64,000 nt of DNA from Eremothecium cymbalariae DBVPG#7215 (GCF_000235365.1 NC_016455.1:916089-980088); one strand, 5' to 3'; numbered from the stretch's first letter, positions 41,545 through 52,859 are shown. Made by a program: numbers and translations. The notes: a model not told the origin generated them from the sequence alone.

Positions 41545-41940
41545 TGTCGTAAAATCAAAAGAGCATCCCGATAGTTATGATAGTCAGGCTAAGGAGCATG
41601 TTGATAGTCACGATAACAAGACAAAGAAGCAGCGAATCAGAGTCGTTAGGAGACTATGAAGATGATAACCATTGTATAACAGCGAATCAGAGTTGTTAGA
41701 AGTGTCAAGATAACCACTGAGCTGTTATCGGCTAGGAATCTGCATAGCAAGTAAGCAAGAGAGCTTAAGTAGGACAACAGAAACTATATAAGAAGACCCA
41801 AACTAGCTAGATTAGATTAGATATAGGTCCAGCTAGATCCCCAGAGGGTAGTTGAGCCAGATTAGAGACTATATAAACAGTAACTGATCATCAACCGAAG
41901 TATTAGCTGGCACGTGACCTCAAACTAGCGGTCCCCGACA
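41545..41940 (+). mobile_element. Solo-LTR-like element, about 396 bp
   Basis: It begins TGTCGTAAAATC and ends GGTCCCCGACA, so the ends are the short inverted repeat TGTCG/CGACA typical of Ty-type LTRs. It has an internal TATATAAG near 41784 and a duplicated GCGAATCAGAG(T/C) motif about 57 bp apart. It starts 64 bp upstream of tRNA-Ser, the usual place for Ty1- or Ty3-like insertions. No internal coding region is present and no matching 5-bp target duplication was found. It is an old remnant with no gag or pol. Confidence 0.65.
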
Positions 41941-41942
41941 GA

Positions 41943-42063
41943 TGTCGTACAATCACAAGAACATCTCAATAGTTACGATAAGCAGCCAAAAACAGAGGAT
42001 TAGGGCTGTCAGAAGACTATGAGGATGATAACTATTGTGAAGCAGCGAATCAGAGTTGTTAGA
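41943..42063 (+). mobile_element. Truncated second copy of the LTR-like repeat
   Basis: It begins TGTCGTACAATCACAAG and follows the 5' part of the 41545-41940 element in the same orientation, including AGACTATGA(A/G)GATGATAAC and GCAGCGAATCAGAGTTG. It has a deletion of roughly 45 bp and loses similarity after about 42,063. The two copies abut with a 2-bp gap. Confidence 0.65.
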
Positions 42064-42670
42064 CGATTATAAGAATGTTAGATATTATCAGGTGAGTTTT
42101 TAATATATTGACATTTAAACTGACTTTTTAATATATTATGTATTTATTAACATTAAACTAAACAATAACACTTATGCTTTAAAAGTATTATATTTGTCAT
42201 GATAGTTTTAGTGTTTTTTATATATAGAGATCTTGAGACATTAGGGAGGCAAGGTAAAAAGAAGCAGCTGAGCGCGGTACTAGAGACTGCGGAAAGTAGT
42301 AAGCTACGTATATTTTGTTAATTATAGTTAATAATTCTAAATGACGCAACCTCCCAGATTGATACTTCCAGTGTCCCATTGGCTGTATATCTACCAGATA
42401 GATGAAAGTCGGATATGTGACGCTAAGTCTTCAATGCTGGTAGCACGTGATTACATCACTGACATTAGGAACTCTTATTCCAGGTTGTCAGGTACTTGCA
42501 ATATTTTCCTTACTTCAACGTGGACACGCTCTCGTGTTCGAGAAGGTTATAGTTGACAAATATTAAATTACCATCACCTAAAGGGTGGTTCTAAACAAAT
42601 GTACATAGGGATTTATTTATTGTAGAACATATTGATGAAAACTAGGCTTATACTAGATGGCAGTATGAGT

Positions 42671-43733
42671 TTACAAGCCTTGTTGAGCTCTTCTACGATC
42701 ACGCTCTTCAGCAATAGAGAGCTTGATACCCTTACCCTTTGGCAAAGAGATCCATGGTCTACCTTGCTCACCAATGACAAAAACGTTGTTCAATCTGGTA
42801 ACAAAAGTGTTCTCCAAGGAGTCCTTGATGTGGACCAAGTCAAAACCACCTTCGTGTCTTTCTCTATGGGTAATAACACCAATACGACCCAAGTTACGAC
42901 CACCAGTAACATAAACCAACTTACCAGTGTCGAACTTAATGAAATCAGTGATCTTACCAGTGGCCAAATCGACCTTAACAGTGTCATTGACCTTGACATT
43001 TGGATCTGGGTATCTGATAGTTCTACCGTCGTGAGTAACAACGTATGGAACACCCTTATTACCTAACTGAACCTTCTTGACCTTTCCCAACTTGTAAGCA
43101 GCTTCTTCATCGGTGATACGGTGGACAGCAAATCTACCTTTAACATCATAGACCAATCTAAAATTCTCGTTGGTAGCCTCTAAGCTGATAACATCCATAA
43201 AACCAGTTGGATAAGTGGTGTCAGTTCTGACCTTGCCGTCAACCTTGACGTGACGTTGCATCAAAATAGCCTTGACTTCACGGCCATTCAAAGCGTACTT
43301 TAATCTGTTTCTCAAGAAAACAATCAATGGCAATGATTCACGCAACTTGTGTGGACCCTGGGATGGTCTTGGAGCGTAACATCCAGACAACTTGTCCAAC
43401 AACCAGTGGTGTGGAGCTGCCAATCTCTTTAAATGCTTCTTTCTGCAAGTATAAAAACGTTAGTAAAACAATCCTTATCTGTGATGTCTCATGATCTGTT
43501 GTACATGTCGATATGATATACGTGCTACTCTCCAAAATATGCCATATTATCCTAACCCATAGTAATAACTCATACACATTATAATAGAAGCAATGCATTT
43601 ATCATGGGACAACAATTTATTTCAAAAAATCCTCAAGTTCTTCCGGTGATGCTTGAACGTCTTAACGACAAAACCTCATGAGCCTAATCTAAATGGGTCT
43701 CTCCCAACTGTTAACATACGGTCCTCTAGCCAT
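42671..43733 (-). CDS. RPS4: RPS4, 40S ribosomal protein eS4, one intron
   Basis: Spliced from exon 1 (43733-43720, 14 nt, encoding MARG plus two bases) and exon 2 (43442-42671). The 277-nt intron has GTATGT at 43719-43714, branch point TACTAAC at 43465-43459 and a CAG acceptor ending at 43443. The product has 261 residues, as in S. cerevisiae. It begins MARGPKKHLKRL, then S4 and KOW-type domains, and ends RRAQQGL. The intron position after about four codons is the same as in S. cerevisiae RPS4A/B. Strong codon bias fits very high expression. Confidence 0.97.
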
Positions 43734-44081
43734 CTTTGCTTATTGGATGATATCAGTAGTCTTCAGCTATTTGTGCGAACGTCGCTAGTTATTCTGAAAT
43801 ATCATAACTTGTGAAGAGTCTACCGAAACCGACGTTAGGTTGTGGGCGTGGGCTTGCAGCCTGTCCGACGCCAGGCTAGAGATTCCCTTGGGAGACGTTT
43901 GCGGTGCAGCTGCGGTGGGCCGCCGCCAGGCGGGTTGGCCCACGCGAGCTAGGCTGAGAAGCTCAGCATCCTTAAACTGTATCTTCCGCTAGGGAGAAGC
44001 ACCGAGCTCGGCCTGCGAAAAGTAGCCCAGTACCAGCATCCAGCCTTCAACACGCGGGAAGAAAATGAACCAAATCTCGGA
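43734..44081. other. RPS4 upstream region with a GC-rich block
   Basis: About 43,830-44,040 is clearly GC-rich with self-complementary words (for example GGGCCGCCGCC ... GGCGGGTTGGCCC, and GCTGAGAAGCTCAGC). It lies between RPS4 and its Rap1 sites. It may be promoter, 5' leader or a small structured RNA; no known RNA is recognised. Confidence 0.4.
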
Positions 44082-44118
44082 TGCATGGGTGTAAGTATTA
44101 AACAACATGTATGGGTGT
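44082..44118 (-). promoter_or_regulatory. RPS4: Tandem Rap1 sites of the RPS4 promoter
   Basis: On the minus strand ACACCCATACA (44118-44108) and ACACCCATGCA (44092-44082) match the ribosomal-protein-gene Rap1 consensus. Both have the same orientation toward RPS4, about 350-385 bp from its ATG. Paired Rap1 sites are the established architecture of yeast RP promoters. Confidence 0.85.
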
Positions 44119-44488
44119 ACAGTCCTACAAAATTACAGCTCAGCAGTTCGAGGCAGTTTTACGGTGTTTGATGCTAAGCAGCTTTACACATTATATAAGT
44201 CCACAGTTAAGTGAGAGAGATCTGAATGCAAACGTTCTCGTCCTAGCACTACATGCATGGAAAGTGCGTTACATAGTAGCATAGATAGCAATTGGATTCG
44301 AGCTCTGACAGGAGAAATCTTACAATAATAATTCAGAGAACAGGGTCAAGAGAATTTGTTCTTTTGGGCCAGTATCAGAATTCCTTTCGTGGGTAGTTTT
44401 TTTGAGGGGAACCAGTACGACAATTTAGGTGATATAGGTTAGGAAGGTACCAAAAATTCGCTAGAGATTTATACAGCAATTAATATAA

Positions 44489-46878
44489 ATGCATCTAGCT
44501 GATGTGTCTCGTGCATTATATGTCCTTTGCTTCTTTAGGGTTTCAGTTGCGTCTCAACTATTTGTTCCATTTTCTTTCAATATATATGAGTTACGACATT
44601 ACAGAGAAGAAGTAAGACAATTATTTTATTCTGCATATGACAGTTATTTGAAATATGGGTATCCGTATGATGAGGTAAAGCCGATCTCTTGTGAACCTAA
44701 AACAAGGAACTTTGATGACCCTGATGACTTAATGACGAATGATGTACTGGGGAATTTCACGACGACTTTAATAGATTCCTTGACTACAATAGCTGTTATG
44801 GGTGATGTTGAGAGGTTTGCGGAGGGTATTGAACTGATTAATAAGGCAATTCCTGATGATTTTGCAATCGATTCAACTATTCAAGTTTTTGAAACCACTA
44901 TACGGTTAGTTGGAGGTCTTATATCTGCCCACTTGTACGCCACGGATCCGACTAAGAAAGTGTTTTTAGGCTCCAGTTACGACGGTAATTTGCTTTCCAA
45001 GGCTAAAAACCTAGCTGATAGATTACTTCCTGCTTATTTAACGCACACTGGGTTACCAGTTCCAAGGATTAATTTGATGGATCAATTTAACAAGATTGAT
45101 TACAACCTAGTCAGAGAGAATAACGCAGCGGCTGCTGCTTCTCCAATGTTAGAATTTACGATGCTATCCTACCTCACTCATGATGATAAGTATAAACAGA
45201 TGGCAACTTTTGCATTCAATAAAACTTGGTCGTTAAGGAGTTCATTGAATTTGCTCCCAATGTCGTTCAACCCTGACTCAGGGGAGATCTATCATCCTAT
45301 GACAGGAATCGGCGCTTCGATTGACTCGTTTTACGAATATGCTCTCAAAGGATATATTTTGTTCAATGACTTAAATTTGTACCAGATTTGGGCAGAATCT
45401 TACCATGCATTATCAATTCATGCTAAGGCTGATTGGTTCTTTTACAATGTCCACACGGATTCAGGAGATATGCTTACACCTTGGATCGACTCTTTAAGCG
45501 CTTTTTTTCCTAGCATTGAGGTCCTAGATGGTCACATTGAGGATGCAGAATTGAAAAACATGATGTTCTTGAAATTATGGAATACTTATGGCTGCATCCC
45601 AGAAAGATGGATGTTCACTCTACCTACTAGGGGGGAGTACAAAAACACCGTTAATGACACTGTACAATTGGAATGGTATCCTTTACGACCTGAATTCATC
45701 GAATCGACGTATTCCCTCTACAGAGTAACAAAGGATCCCTTTTACCTGAATGTGGGTTGGAATATACTGCAAGCATTGAAAACCAGATTTAATCACAAAT
45801 GTGGATTTGGCGGAATACAAAATGTCATCACAGGCGAACCACAAGACAGAATGGAATCCTTTGTTTTAGGGGAAACCTTGAAATACCTATATCTACTCTT
45901 TGATGAGAAAAACGAATTGCATGTTCAACAAAGAAGTAATCAAATATTTACAACCGAAGCTCACCCACTATGGGTAACTGCTAAGATGAAATCCAAATAC
46001 GAAAAGAATAAGTACTTCGTTGATGAGGTTTACTTAAAAAACTTAGAGAATGTTGAAAGCCTGGCTTTTGGAAAGAACAATGCTGAGAACTCGTTTCAAG
46101 AAAGAGTCATGGGACTTATTCGTTCTACCTTGAAAGGAGAATATGCCGAAGATGAAATAAACAAGGAAATTGCAGCAACATTGGATGCCATCGGCCATGA
46201 TACTGTCACCGAGGCCGATAGAACGTGTCCTAACCACCAGTTTACAAAGGATTCTGAATTCTACCATTCGCGTCTGTTAAGCGACTTCCCAAAGCTCTTT
46301 GAAGCGGACTACCGCTATGAAAATACGCTGATCAAACCATCCTATATGGCAAACAGTTCTTCGATGGAAATTAACCCCGAATTTTACTTCCATTGGTACA
46401 AACCCGCATCTTCTAAATCACAGCTGGCTGCTGAAACCATGCCCCTCGAGTTTGTTCTCGACAGCGCACACAGACGTAAATTACCCCTAAGACCATCGAA
46501 AAACGCGAACAGGTATTACTTCCCATCTCTCAGGGGCTCGAAGCTACGAGTAGAACTCTTAGCACCCGATATCGTAAACTCATTCGGTGAGTACCCGCAT
46601 CCATCTTTGTTCTCCAGCTTATCCTTACCGCCCAACATCCGAACCGATGCTGCCTGTTGCAAAAATAAACAAAAATCAAAACAGACCCCTCCATCCCTGA
46701 ACTATTGCTGTTGACTGCGATCGACGGTCAGGTGTTCCCCAAGAATTCTATTTTCATTACAGACTACGACGACTTGTTCGGACCCCAGTTTGAAAATTTG
46801 AAAGGCATCCTAGATTACAACGACAGGGGACAATTGCTCATGAACGGCATTCCCGTCCATAACCTCTATTTGGGATAG
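44489..46878 (+). CDS. MNL1: MNL1/HTM1, ER-degradation alpha-1,2-mannosidase, reading frame broken near the 3' end
   Basis: The N-terminus has a hydrophobic signal segment (ALYVLCFFRVSVAS). A GH47 catalytic domain spans about 35-500 (SLTTIAVMGDVERF, GSYDGNLLSKA, GIGASIDSFYEY, FVLGETLKYLYLLFDE), followed by the Htm1-specific C-terminal domain. The frame that starts at 44489 ends early at 46714. The rest (PELLLLTAIDGQVFPKNS onward to TAG at 46876) lies in the -1 frame. The total span is 2,390 nt; one additional base gives exactly 796 residues, the length of S. cerevisiae Htm1. The break lies between 46669 and 46712, beside the A5 run at 46671-46675. Htm1 with Pdi1 trims the C-branch mannose on misfolded glycoproteins for ERAD. 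Confidence 0.92.
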
Positions 46879-47737
46879 TAAATACAAAATTGACTATCAA
46901 AAAATTCATATTCTATGTAAATGAATCACCCCCACCGCCTCATCTGGGCTACGTAACTACGAGGGAAGGCTCAACCAACGAAACAAAACAAAAGTAAAAC
47001 AGCCACCGTCTAATTAATTCAATAGAACCACAAAAATATCTATATACTCCCCATCCCCATCCGATCACACCTACTCTAGGAGAACGCCTCAGAAGGAGGC
47101 ATCTGTGTTTTGCACGCTTCCAGCTCCAGCCACTTGAGGGCAGGCAAGCAGGCAGACAGGCGTAGGGCAGTGCGGGACAGCCCCCATTGTCTTTTACTGG
47201 GCATGGTACCTTCGTCCGAAGCGACCAATCCTCGAGATTATTTCCAATTTAAATTTCTTTTTCTATTCTTCTTAGTGCATTAAGGATCTGCTGAAGTACT
47301 CCTTAGAGAGAACCCTCCTCGAAAAAGAATAATCGTTTCTTTTGAATAATTGATTAGAAGAATTATTAGTATCAACACAGTGCATTTGACATATTTTTTT
47401 CGAAAGAGGTCTGTTGTAGAATTCAGGACTGTCTAATATAGATTGAAAGTGTATCAGAAGCATCTGGGCATCAATACAGCAGGGAGTTGTTAGAATTATT
47501 TGATCTAGTTTTTGGTCTTTATTATATTATAGTATAATAGACATACAGGTAGACGTGGAAGACGTCTTTGTATCATATTTCTCTGGCCTTCCACAATAAG
47601 TGGGCGATTTAGAAGGCCAATTTAATTATTTCGCGTATTTGCCCCTTCCCCTTCTCTCCTTCAGCTTTGTTAGCAGGGGCATCTAGTTGATTTGGAGGTG
47701 TTTTCAGATAGGTTGGACGATCGAGTTTCTTTTGAAG
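46879..47737. other. SCH9 promoter region
   Basis: It holds the 3' flank of MNL1 and the long SCH9 upstream region. An AGGGG stress-response-like motif lies near 47676. No ATG-initiated upstream frame was seen close to the SCH9 start, and no other gene is recognised. Confidence 0.5.
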
Positions 47738-49957
47738 ATGATGAACTTCTTCTCGAAGAGTCAGCCACAGGCTCGTGATCAACAAGATAGACCGACGTCG
47801 ACGACCAACGGGTTCTTCCCGAGCTTTACCACGCATACAGCCACACCGACAACAGCTTTGAGTGAGAATTCGTATGCCATGGGTACTACGGGGTTGCATT
47901 CAGGTAGCCAGGAGGATGTGTTAACTCATATGAAGGCTATGAATCGGCAGGATTCTTATTATCAAGGGCATTACCGTGAGGGTCAACAGCTGCACCAGCA
48001 CGGGCACCAGCACCAGGAGTACCAGCGTCAGCGTCAGTTTAGTCAGCCTGAGCTGCAAACGTTTTCGCAGTCAACAGCTGTTTCTGTACATACATCCCCT
48101 GTATCACAAATACAGTCCCCTTCTTCCAAGGCCCCGTCTGCTCCTGTCACTACCTCAGAGCTAACTGATACCGCAGCCCCCGAAACAGGCATTCCTCGTG
48201 GGAAATTAAAAGTTACGATTATTCAGGCGAGGGGCTTGTTGACATGTTCTGACCAAACTCAGCCATATGTGGTGTGCACATACGAGAGCTCTGAGTTTAT
48301 TTCGAATGGTCCCGAGTCGATGGACAACAGGCCCATTTCGAATAACTCCGGTAGCGCTAACATGATGCCATCGATAAATGAGAAGAATATCAGAACGCTA
48401 TACACTAGACAGTCATCTTCCCAGCTAGATAAATTGGCTGCTCGTCACAGTATGAATACAACAGCCTCTAACCCCGTATGGCACCATGAAACAACATTTG
48501 ATGTGCTAGGAGCACACTCTGAACTGGATATCTCTGTTTATGATGCTGTACACGACGACATGTTCCTGGGTCAAGTTCGACTACGCCCCAATACTCATTC
48601 GTCGCACGCAACACACAACCAATGGTCCAAGCTACAAAGTCGCACAGTGGGCGAAAGTGTTTCAGGTGAAATACTGGTTAAGTGGGAGTATTCTCATACT
48701 AAGAAGAGGCATTGTGGTCCACAAGATTTTGAAGTTTTACGGTTACTAGGTAAAGGCACTTTTGGTCAAGTTTACCAGGTTAGGAAGAAGGATACTAAAA
48801 GGATTTATGCCATGAAGGTCTTATCCAAAAAGGTCATTATTAAAAAGAATGAAATAGCACATACAATTGGTGAAAGAAATATTCTTGTACGCACAGCTTC
48901 CAAATCTTGTCCCTTTATTGTGGGTTTAAAATTCTCCTTCCAAACCCCTGCAGACCTATATTTAGTCACCGACTTTATGGGCGGCGGCGAATTATTTTGG
49001 CACTTGCAAAAAGAAGGAAGGTTTACCGAGGATCGTGCAAAGTTCTACATTGCAGAGCTAGTTCTAGCTTTAGAATATTTGCACGATAATGATATAGTCT
49101 ACAGAGATTTGAAACCAGAAAATATTCTATTAGATGCCAATGGAAACATAGCACTCTGCGATTTTGGCCTCTCTAAAGCTGATCTCAAGGATCGCACTAA
49201 TACATTTTGTGGAACAACGGAGTATTTGGCCCCTGAACTATTGCTAGATGAAACAGGTTACACAAAAATGGTCGACTTTTGGTCTTTGGGCGTGCTGATA
49301 TTCGAAATGTGCTGTGGATGGTCCCCGTTCTTTGCTGATGACAACCAGAAAATGTATCAAAAGATCGCTTTTGGAAAGGTTAAATTTCCTCGTGATGTCT
49401 TGTCTCCGGAAGGAAGATCATTCGTTAAAGGGTTGTTGAATAGAAACCCGAAACACAGGCTGGGTGCCATAGACGACGGCAGGGAACTTAAAGCCCATCC
49501 ATTCTTTAACGATATAGACTTGGAGGCATTGGGACAAAAGAAGATCCCACCTCCCTTCAAACCTCACCTCACATCGGAAATAGACACTTCCAACTTTGAT
49601 CCAGAATTCACCCAAACGTCAACATCCTTCATGAATAAACAACCCATCGCAGCCACCCCTCTATCGCCGGCTATGCAGGCAAAATTCGCAGGTTTCACGT
49701 TCGTCGACGAGTCGACCATCGAAGAACACAACAACACAGCCTATAACAGTCGCAAGTTTTTGCAAAACTCCTACTTTATGGAACCTGGCTCGTTCATCCC
49801 AGGTAACCCAAATATGCCTCCCGATGAGGACGTCATCGACGATGGGGACGACGAAACCATGGATATGATCGACAAAAATAACAACGACAACATGCAATCA
49901 GTCTACAACGATCACCACATGGATGACGATTTTGTGAGCGGTCGCTTCGAAATCTGA
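47738..49957 (+). CDS. SCH9: SCH9, AGC-family kinase, TORC1 effector
   Basis: The product has 739 residues (S. cerevisiae 824). The start ATG at 47738 gives MMNFFSKSQ, like S. cerevisiae. A Gln/Ser-rich N-terminus is followed by a C2 domain (about 155-320; GKLKVTIIQARGLLTCS). The kinase domain begins about 330 (GKGTFGQV near 338, YRDLKPEN near 454, DFGLSKAD near 474, activation-loop NTFCGTTEYLAPE). The C-terminal AGC tail has TPLSP and the hydrophobic motif FAGFTFVDE (about 650), the TORC1 site in S. cerevisiae. It controls ribosome biogenesis, growth and lifespan. It is syntenic as YHR205W between MNL1 and SKN7. Confidence 0.96.
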   Translation: MMNFFSKSQPQARDQQDRPTSTTNGFFPSFTTHTATPTTALSENSYAMGTTGLHSGSQEDVLTHMKAMNRQDSYYQGHYREGQQLHQHGHQHQEYQRQRQFSQPELQTFSQSTAVSVHTSPVSQIQSPSSKAPSAPVTTSELTDTAAPETGIPRGKLKVTIIQARGLLTCSDQTQPYVVCTYESSEFISNGPESMDNRPISNNSGSANMMPSINEKNIRTLYTRQSSSQLDKLAARHSMNTTASNPVWHHETTFDVLGAHSELDISVYDAVHDDMFLGQVRLRPNTHSSHATHNQWSKLQSRTVGESVSGEILVKWEYSHTKKRHCGPQDFEVLRLLGKGTFGQVYQVRKKDTKRIYAMKVLSKKVIIKKNEIAHTIGERNILVRTASKSCPFIVGLKFSFQTPADLYLVTDFMGGGELFWHLQKEGRFTEDRAKFYIAELVLALEYLHDNDIVYRDLKPENILLDANGNIALCDFGLSKADLKDRTNTFCGTTEYLAPELLLDETGYTKMVDFWSLGVLIFEMCCGWSPFFADDNQKMYQKIAFGKVKFPRDVLSPEGRSFVKGLLNRNPKHRLGAIDDGRELKAHPFFNDIDLEALGQKKIPPPFKPHLTSEIDTSNFDPEFTQTSTSFMNKQPIAATPLSPAMQAKFAGFTFVDESTIEEHNNTAYNSRKFLQNSYFMEPGSFIPGNPNMPPDEDVIDDGDDETMDMIDKNNNDNMQSVYNDHHMDDDFVSGRFEI

Positions 49958-51153
49958 CCGGAAGTGCTTAATGCTTTAATAATCCAATGCAATTGCAAAA
50001 AACAACTCATCCCCGCCTGCTCCGTCTGTCCCCCGCACCTCCGCCCGCCCAATCCCGCCTGTTCACTCCCTTTTTATCCCACTCTCTACAAAGTACTACA
50101 ACCAAAATCACCCTATTTTTTATTATCTTTTATTACGTTATTATCATCATGAGTATCATTGTTTTTATAATTGTTATACTGTAGTTTCCCTATCGTTGTT
50201 ATCCTTTATCGTATCTATTTATAGCATCCTTCCAGCTCCCCCGTCATCTATATATCAATTGCAGAAACAATTCCATGCATAAAACAGATTTTTGATTTTT
50301 CAGACCTAACAAATCTACTGACGTGTTATGTAATGTATGTAACCTTCAATTATCCCAACAACTGACGTATATAACTACTTGTACTTTATCTCCTCGGAGA
50401 CTAACCTACAGCCCTGCCTACCGCGACTACGACGCCGACTGCGATTGCGATTGCGACTACACTACTACTACTACATCACCACCACCACCACCACTACCCC
50501 TACTGTCTCATAGCTTCGAAAATATAATCCTATTTTTTTAACTGCTCGCGGTAACCAGCGTAGTTAAGCCAGCTTAACACACCTGTATTCCCTGCTTCAC
50601 CCTCATAACCCATAGTCACCCGTAAATTTCCCATGCAATTGTCGTATCTGCGGATTCATATTCTGCCATTCTATACCAACCATTAGCAATGTGATTCTGC
50701 AGCAATTTACGTATATACTTCTAAGCCATTCATCCATACACCTCTATACGTACAGTACGACTGTAAGCGGTGGAAGAAGGGCACACTGACAACGCTGGAA
50801 GCTGATTTGCATGAATTACTTTAATGTAGAGTACTGATGGAATTGGATTTTCCTCGAGAAAACGCATATAACAATTAGGTCTCTGGATAGAGGAGCTAAA
50901 TCATTAAGAGAGGGTATTATTGTATGGGGAAAGAATTTTGCAGGAGGAGTAGAGGGATATATAAATATATTCATAAAAAGGACGGCTTTATCAGAGAAAT
51001 TTGAGGTGACAAGGTAAGGTGGTAGAGTAGTAGTGCAGATCACAAGTATATCTTTCGGTTTCGGATTCGGTACAGGATTATTATAACAGTAGGACACAGA
51101 GAAAGAGCTAGTTAGCAGGGTGTAAGTAGTACGGGAAAGACAAAAAAGACGTG
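49958..51153. other. SCH9-SKN7 intergenic region
   Basis: A 1.2-kb stretch with simple-sequence tracts (CTA and CAC triplets at 50,455-50,495, GCGATTGCGATT near 50,440) and a 7-bp inverted repeat GTTAAGC-CA-GCTTAAC at 50563-50578. No gene is recognised. It probably holds the SKN7 promoter. Confidence 0.5.
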
Positions 51154-52644
51154 ATGGGTGAGATTCATGAGGAGTTGGATTTGATGAATACGCCGGAGTT
51201 AACAAGCCGGAAGAAGTTGTTGGGGGAGGAGAAGGCTCCTAGTGCTCGTGGGAATGGGACCAGGGCCGCGTATAACGATTTTGTGCGTAAGCTGTTTGCG
51301 ATATTGGAGTCTGGGGAGTATACTAATATTATTTCGTGGACCAAGGATGGGAATAGCTTTGTTGTAGTGGATACAAATGAGTTTACGACGAATATTTTAC
51401 CAAAGCATTTTAAGCATTCGAACTTTTCGAGTTTTGTCCGTCAATTGAACAAGTATGATTTTCATAAGGTTAAAAGAACACCTGAGGAGAGACAGAATTC
51501 CGACTATGGCAAACATAGTTGGGAGTTTCAGCACCCGAAGTTCAGAAGGAGTGACGAGGCGGCATTGGATCGGATTAAGAGGAAAACGGTTACTCAGAAG
51601 AAGGTTTCTCTGACTGAAAATGTGTTATCGGGGCATCAGCGGGCCAATGGCGGAAGTGCATCTGGCTTGCTAACAACTGCGGCAGACTTCAATGCAACGA
51701 CGAATATTGTGCTCAGTAATACTGTCAACAAGACTAAGTTTAATCAGCTAAAGAAGCGCGTCGAAAATGTGGAACTTTATAACCAACAATTAAAAGTAGA
51801 CAATAACAACATGAAAATTGAGCTCCAGAAACTGAGCTCAAAATACGATGCGATGCTAGATAGTTTTCTGACCCTTAAATCCTTTAATGATACCATGATG
51901 GGGAATTTCAATCTGTTGGTTTCAAACCTTGGCCCCCAGGGAATTAAAATACCGCATGGCTTAAATAGTGTTGGCTATTCGTCTCCACAGATATCAAAGC
52001 ACCCTTCACCAACGAATAGTCATGTTCAAAGCCAAGCCTCTCCTCTAGCTGGTGTTTCTTCTGCTACAAACATACCTGTATCGTCCACAACTCCTCCGAA
52101 GCCTGAGCTTGACTCGAGCACCGTTCTCCGTCCTGGTTTCTGTGTTTTACTTGTTGAAGATGACTCAGTCTGCATTCAACTGTGTTCCAAATTTTTGAGA
52201 AAATACGGTTGTTCTGTAGAAGTTGTAACTGACGGGTTATCTGCCATTGAGACAGTTGAAAAATTCCAATATGACCTTGTATTGATGGACATAGTAATGC
52301 CTAATTTAGACGGGGCTACTGCTACATCTGTGATCAGAAGCTTTGACAATCAAACGCCTATAATCGCCATGACCGGAAATATCGAAGATCAGGATTTGGT
52401 TACATATTTACAACATGGTATGAACGATATATTGGCGAAACCATTTACGAAAGACGATCTCCATTCTATGCTAATTAGATATCTAAAAGATAGAGTACCG
52501 TTAGCTGAACAGAATTCATCTACTGCGCAGCCGCGCCCGCAGGATACAAGCCAGCCGTCAATTTTGAAAGAGAATCAGCCTGAGAGGATACAAGGACAAG
52601 ACTTGATCGATGAAGAGCCATTGTTAAAAAAACACCGAGCATAG
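51154..52644 (+). CDS. SKN7: SKN7, HSF-type transcription factor with response-regulator receiver
   Basis: The product has 496 residues (S. cerevisiae 622). The HSF-type DNA-binding domain lies at about 40-150 (NDFVRKLFAILE, HSNFSSFVRQLNKYDFHKV). A coiled coil follows near 195-235. The receiver domain spans about 329-450 with acidic pocket EDD and phospho-acceptor D379 in LMDIVMP, plus K in AKPF. It takes part in the Sln1-Ypd1 osmotic relay and the oxidative stress response. The codon before the ATG is GTG and was not used. It is syntenic as YHR206W. Confidence 0.96.
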   Translation: MGEIHEELDLMNTPELTSRKKLLGEEKAPSARGNGTRAAYNDFVRKLFAILESGEYTNIISWTKDGNSFVVVDTNEFTTNILPKHFKHSNFSSFVRQLNKYDFHKVKRTPEERQNSDYGKHSWEFQHPKFRRSDEAALDRIKRKTVTQKKVSLTENVLSGHQRANGGSASGLLTTAADFNATTNIVLSNTVNKTKFNQLKKRVENVELYNQQLKVDNNNMKIELQKLSSKYDAMLDSFLTLKSFNDTMMGNFNLLVSNLGPQGIKIPHGLNSVGYSSPQISKHPSPTNSHVQSQASPLAGVSSATNIPVSSTTPPKPELDSSTVLRPGFCVLLVEDDSVCIQLCSKFLRKYGCSVEVVTDGLSAIETVEKFQYDLVLMDIVMPNLDGATATSVIRSFDNQTPIIAMTGNIEDQDLVTYLQHGMNDILAKPFTKDDLHSMLIRYLKDRVPLAEQNSSTAQPRPQDTSQPSILKENQPERIQGQDLIDEEPLLKKHRA

Positions 52645-52859
52645 ATAGATAAGATTCCATGCTTTAAAACATACACTCCTGTTTTATTGTAATTGCATAG
52701 GTTGGCCCCATGAATCGGCTTGATGCTCTACTTACAAATCCATGAAAATGAAAACTGTTGGGAAAAAGTTTTATTTATTAGTTCAATATGAACTTTTTAT
52801 AATTAAAACACACGGTAATACATACAGTTGAGATATATTGTATTATTGCTATTGCCATT

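Larger units (their letters stand above)
41482..42670. other. tRNA-upstream region with retroelement remnants
   Basis: Gene-free apart from the LTR-type repeats described separately. From about 42,080 to 42,340 it is AT-rich with repeated TTTTTAATATATT words. A 71-codon frame at 42341 is not supported as a gene. Confidence 0.5.

Noticed and set aside
41276..41659. 127-codon plus-strand frame.
   Set aside because: It runs through the whole tRNA-Ser gene on the opposite strand and the start of the LTR-like repeat.
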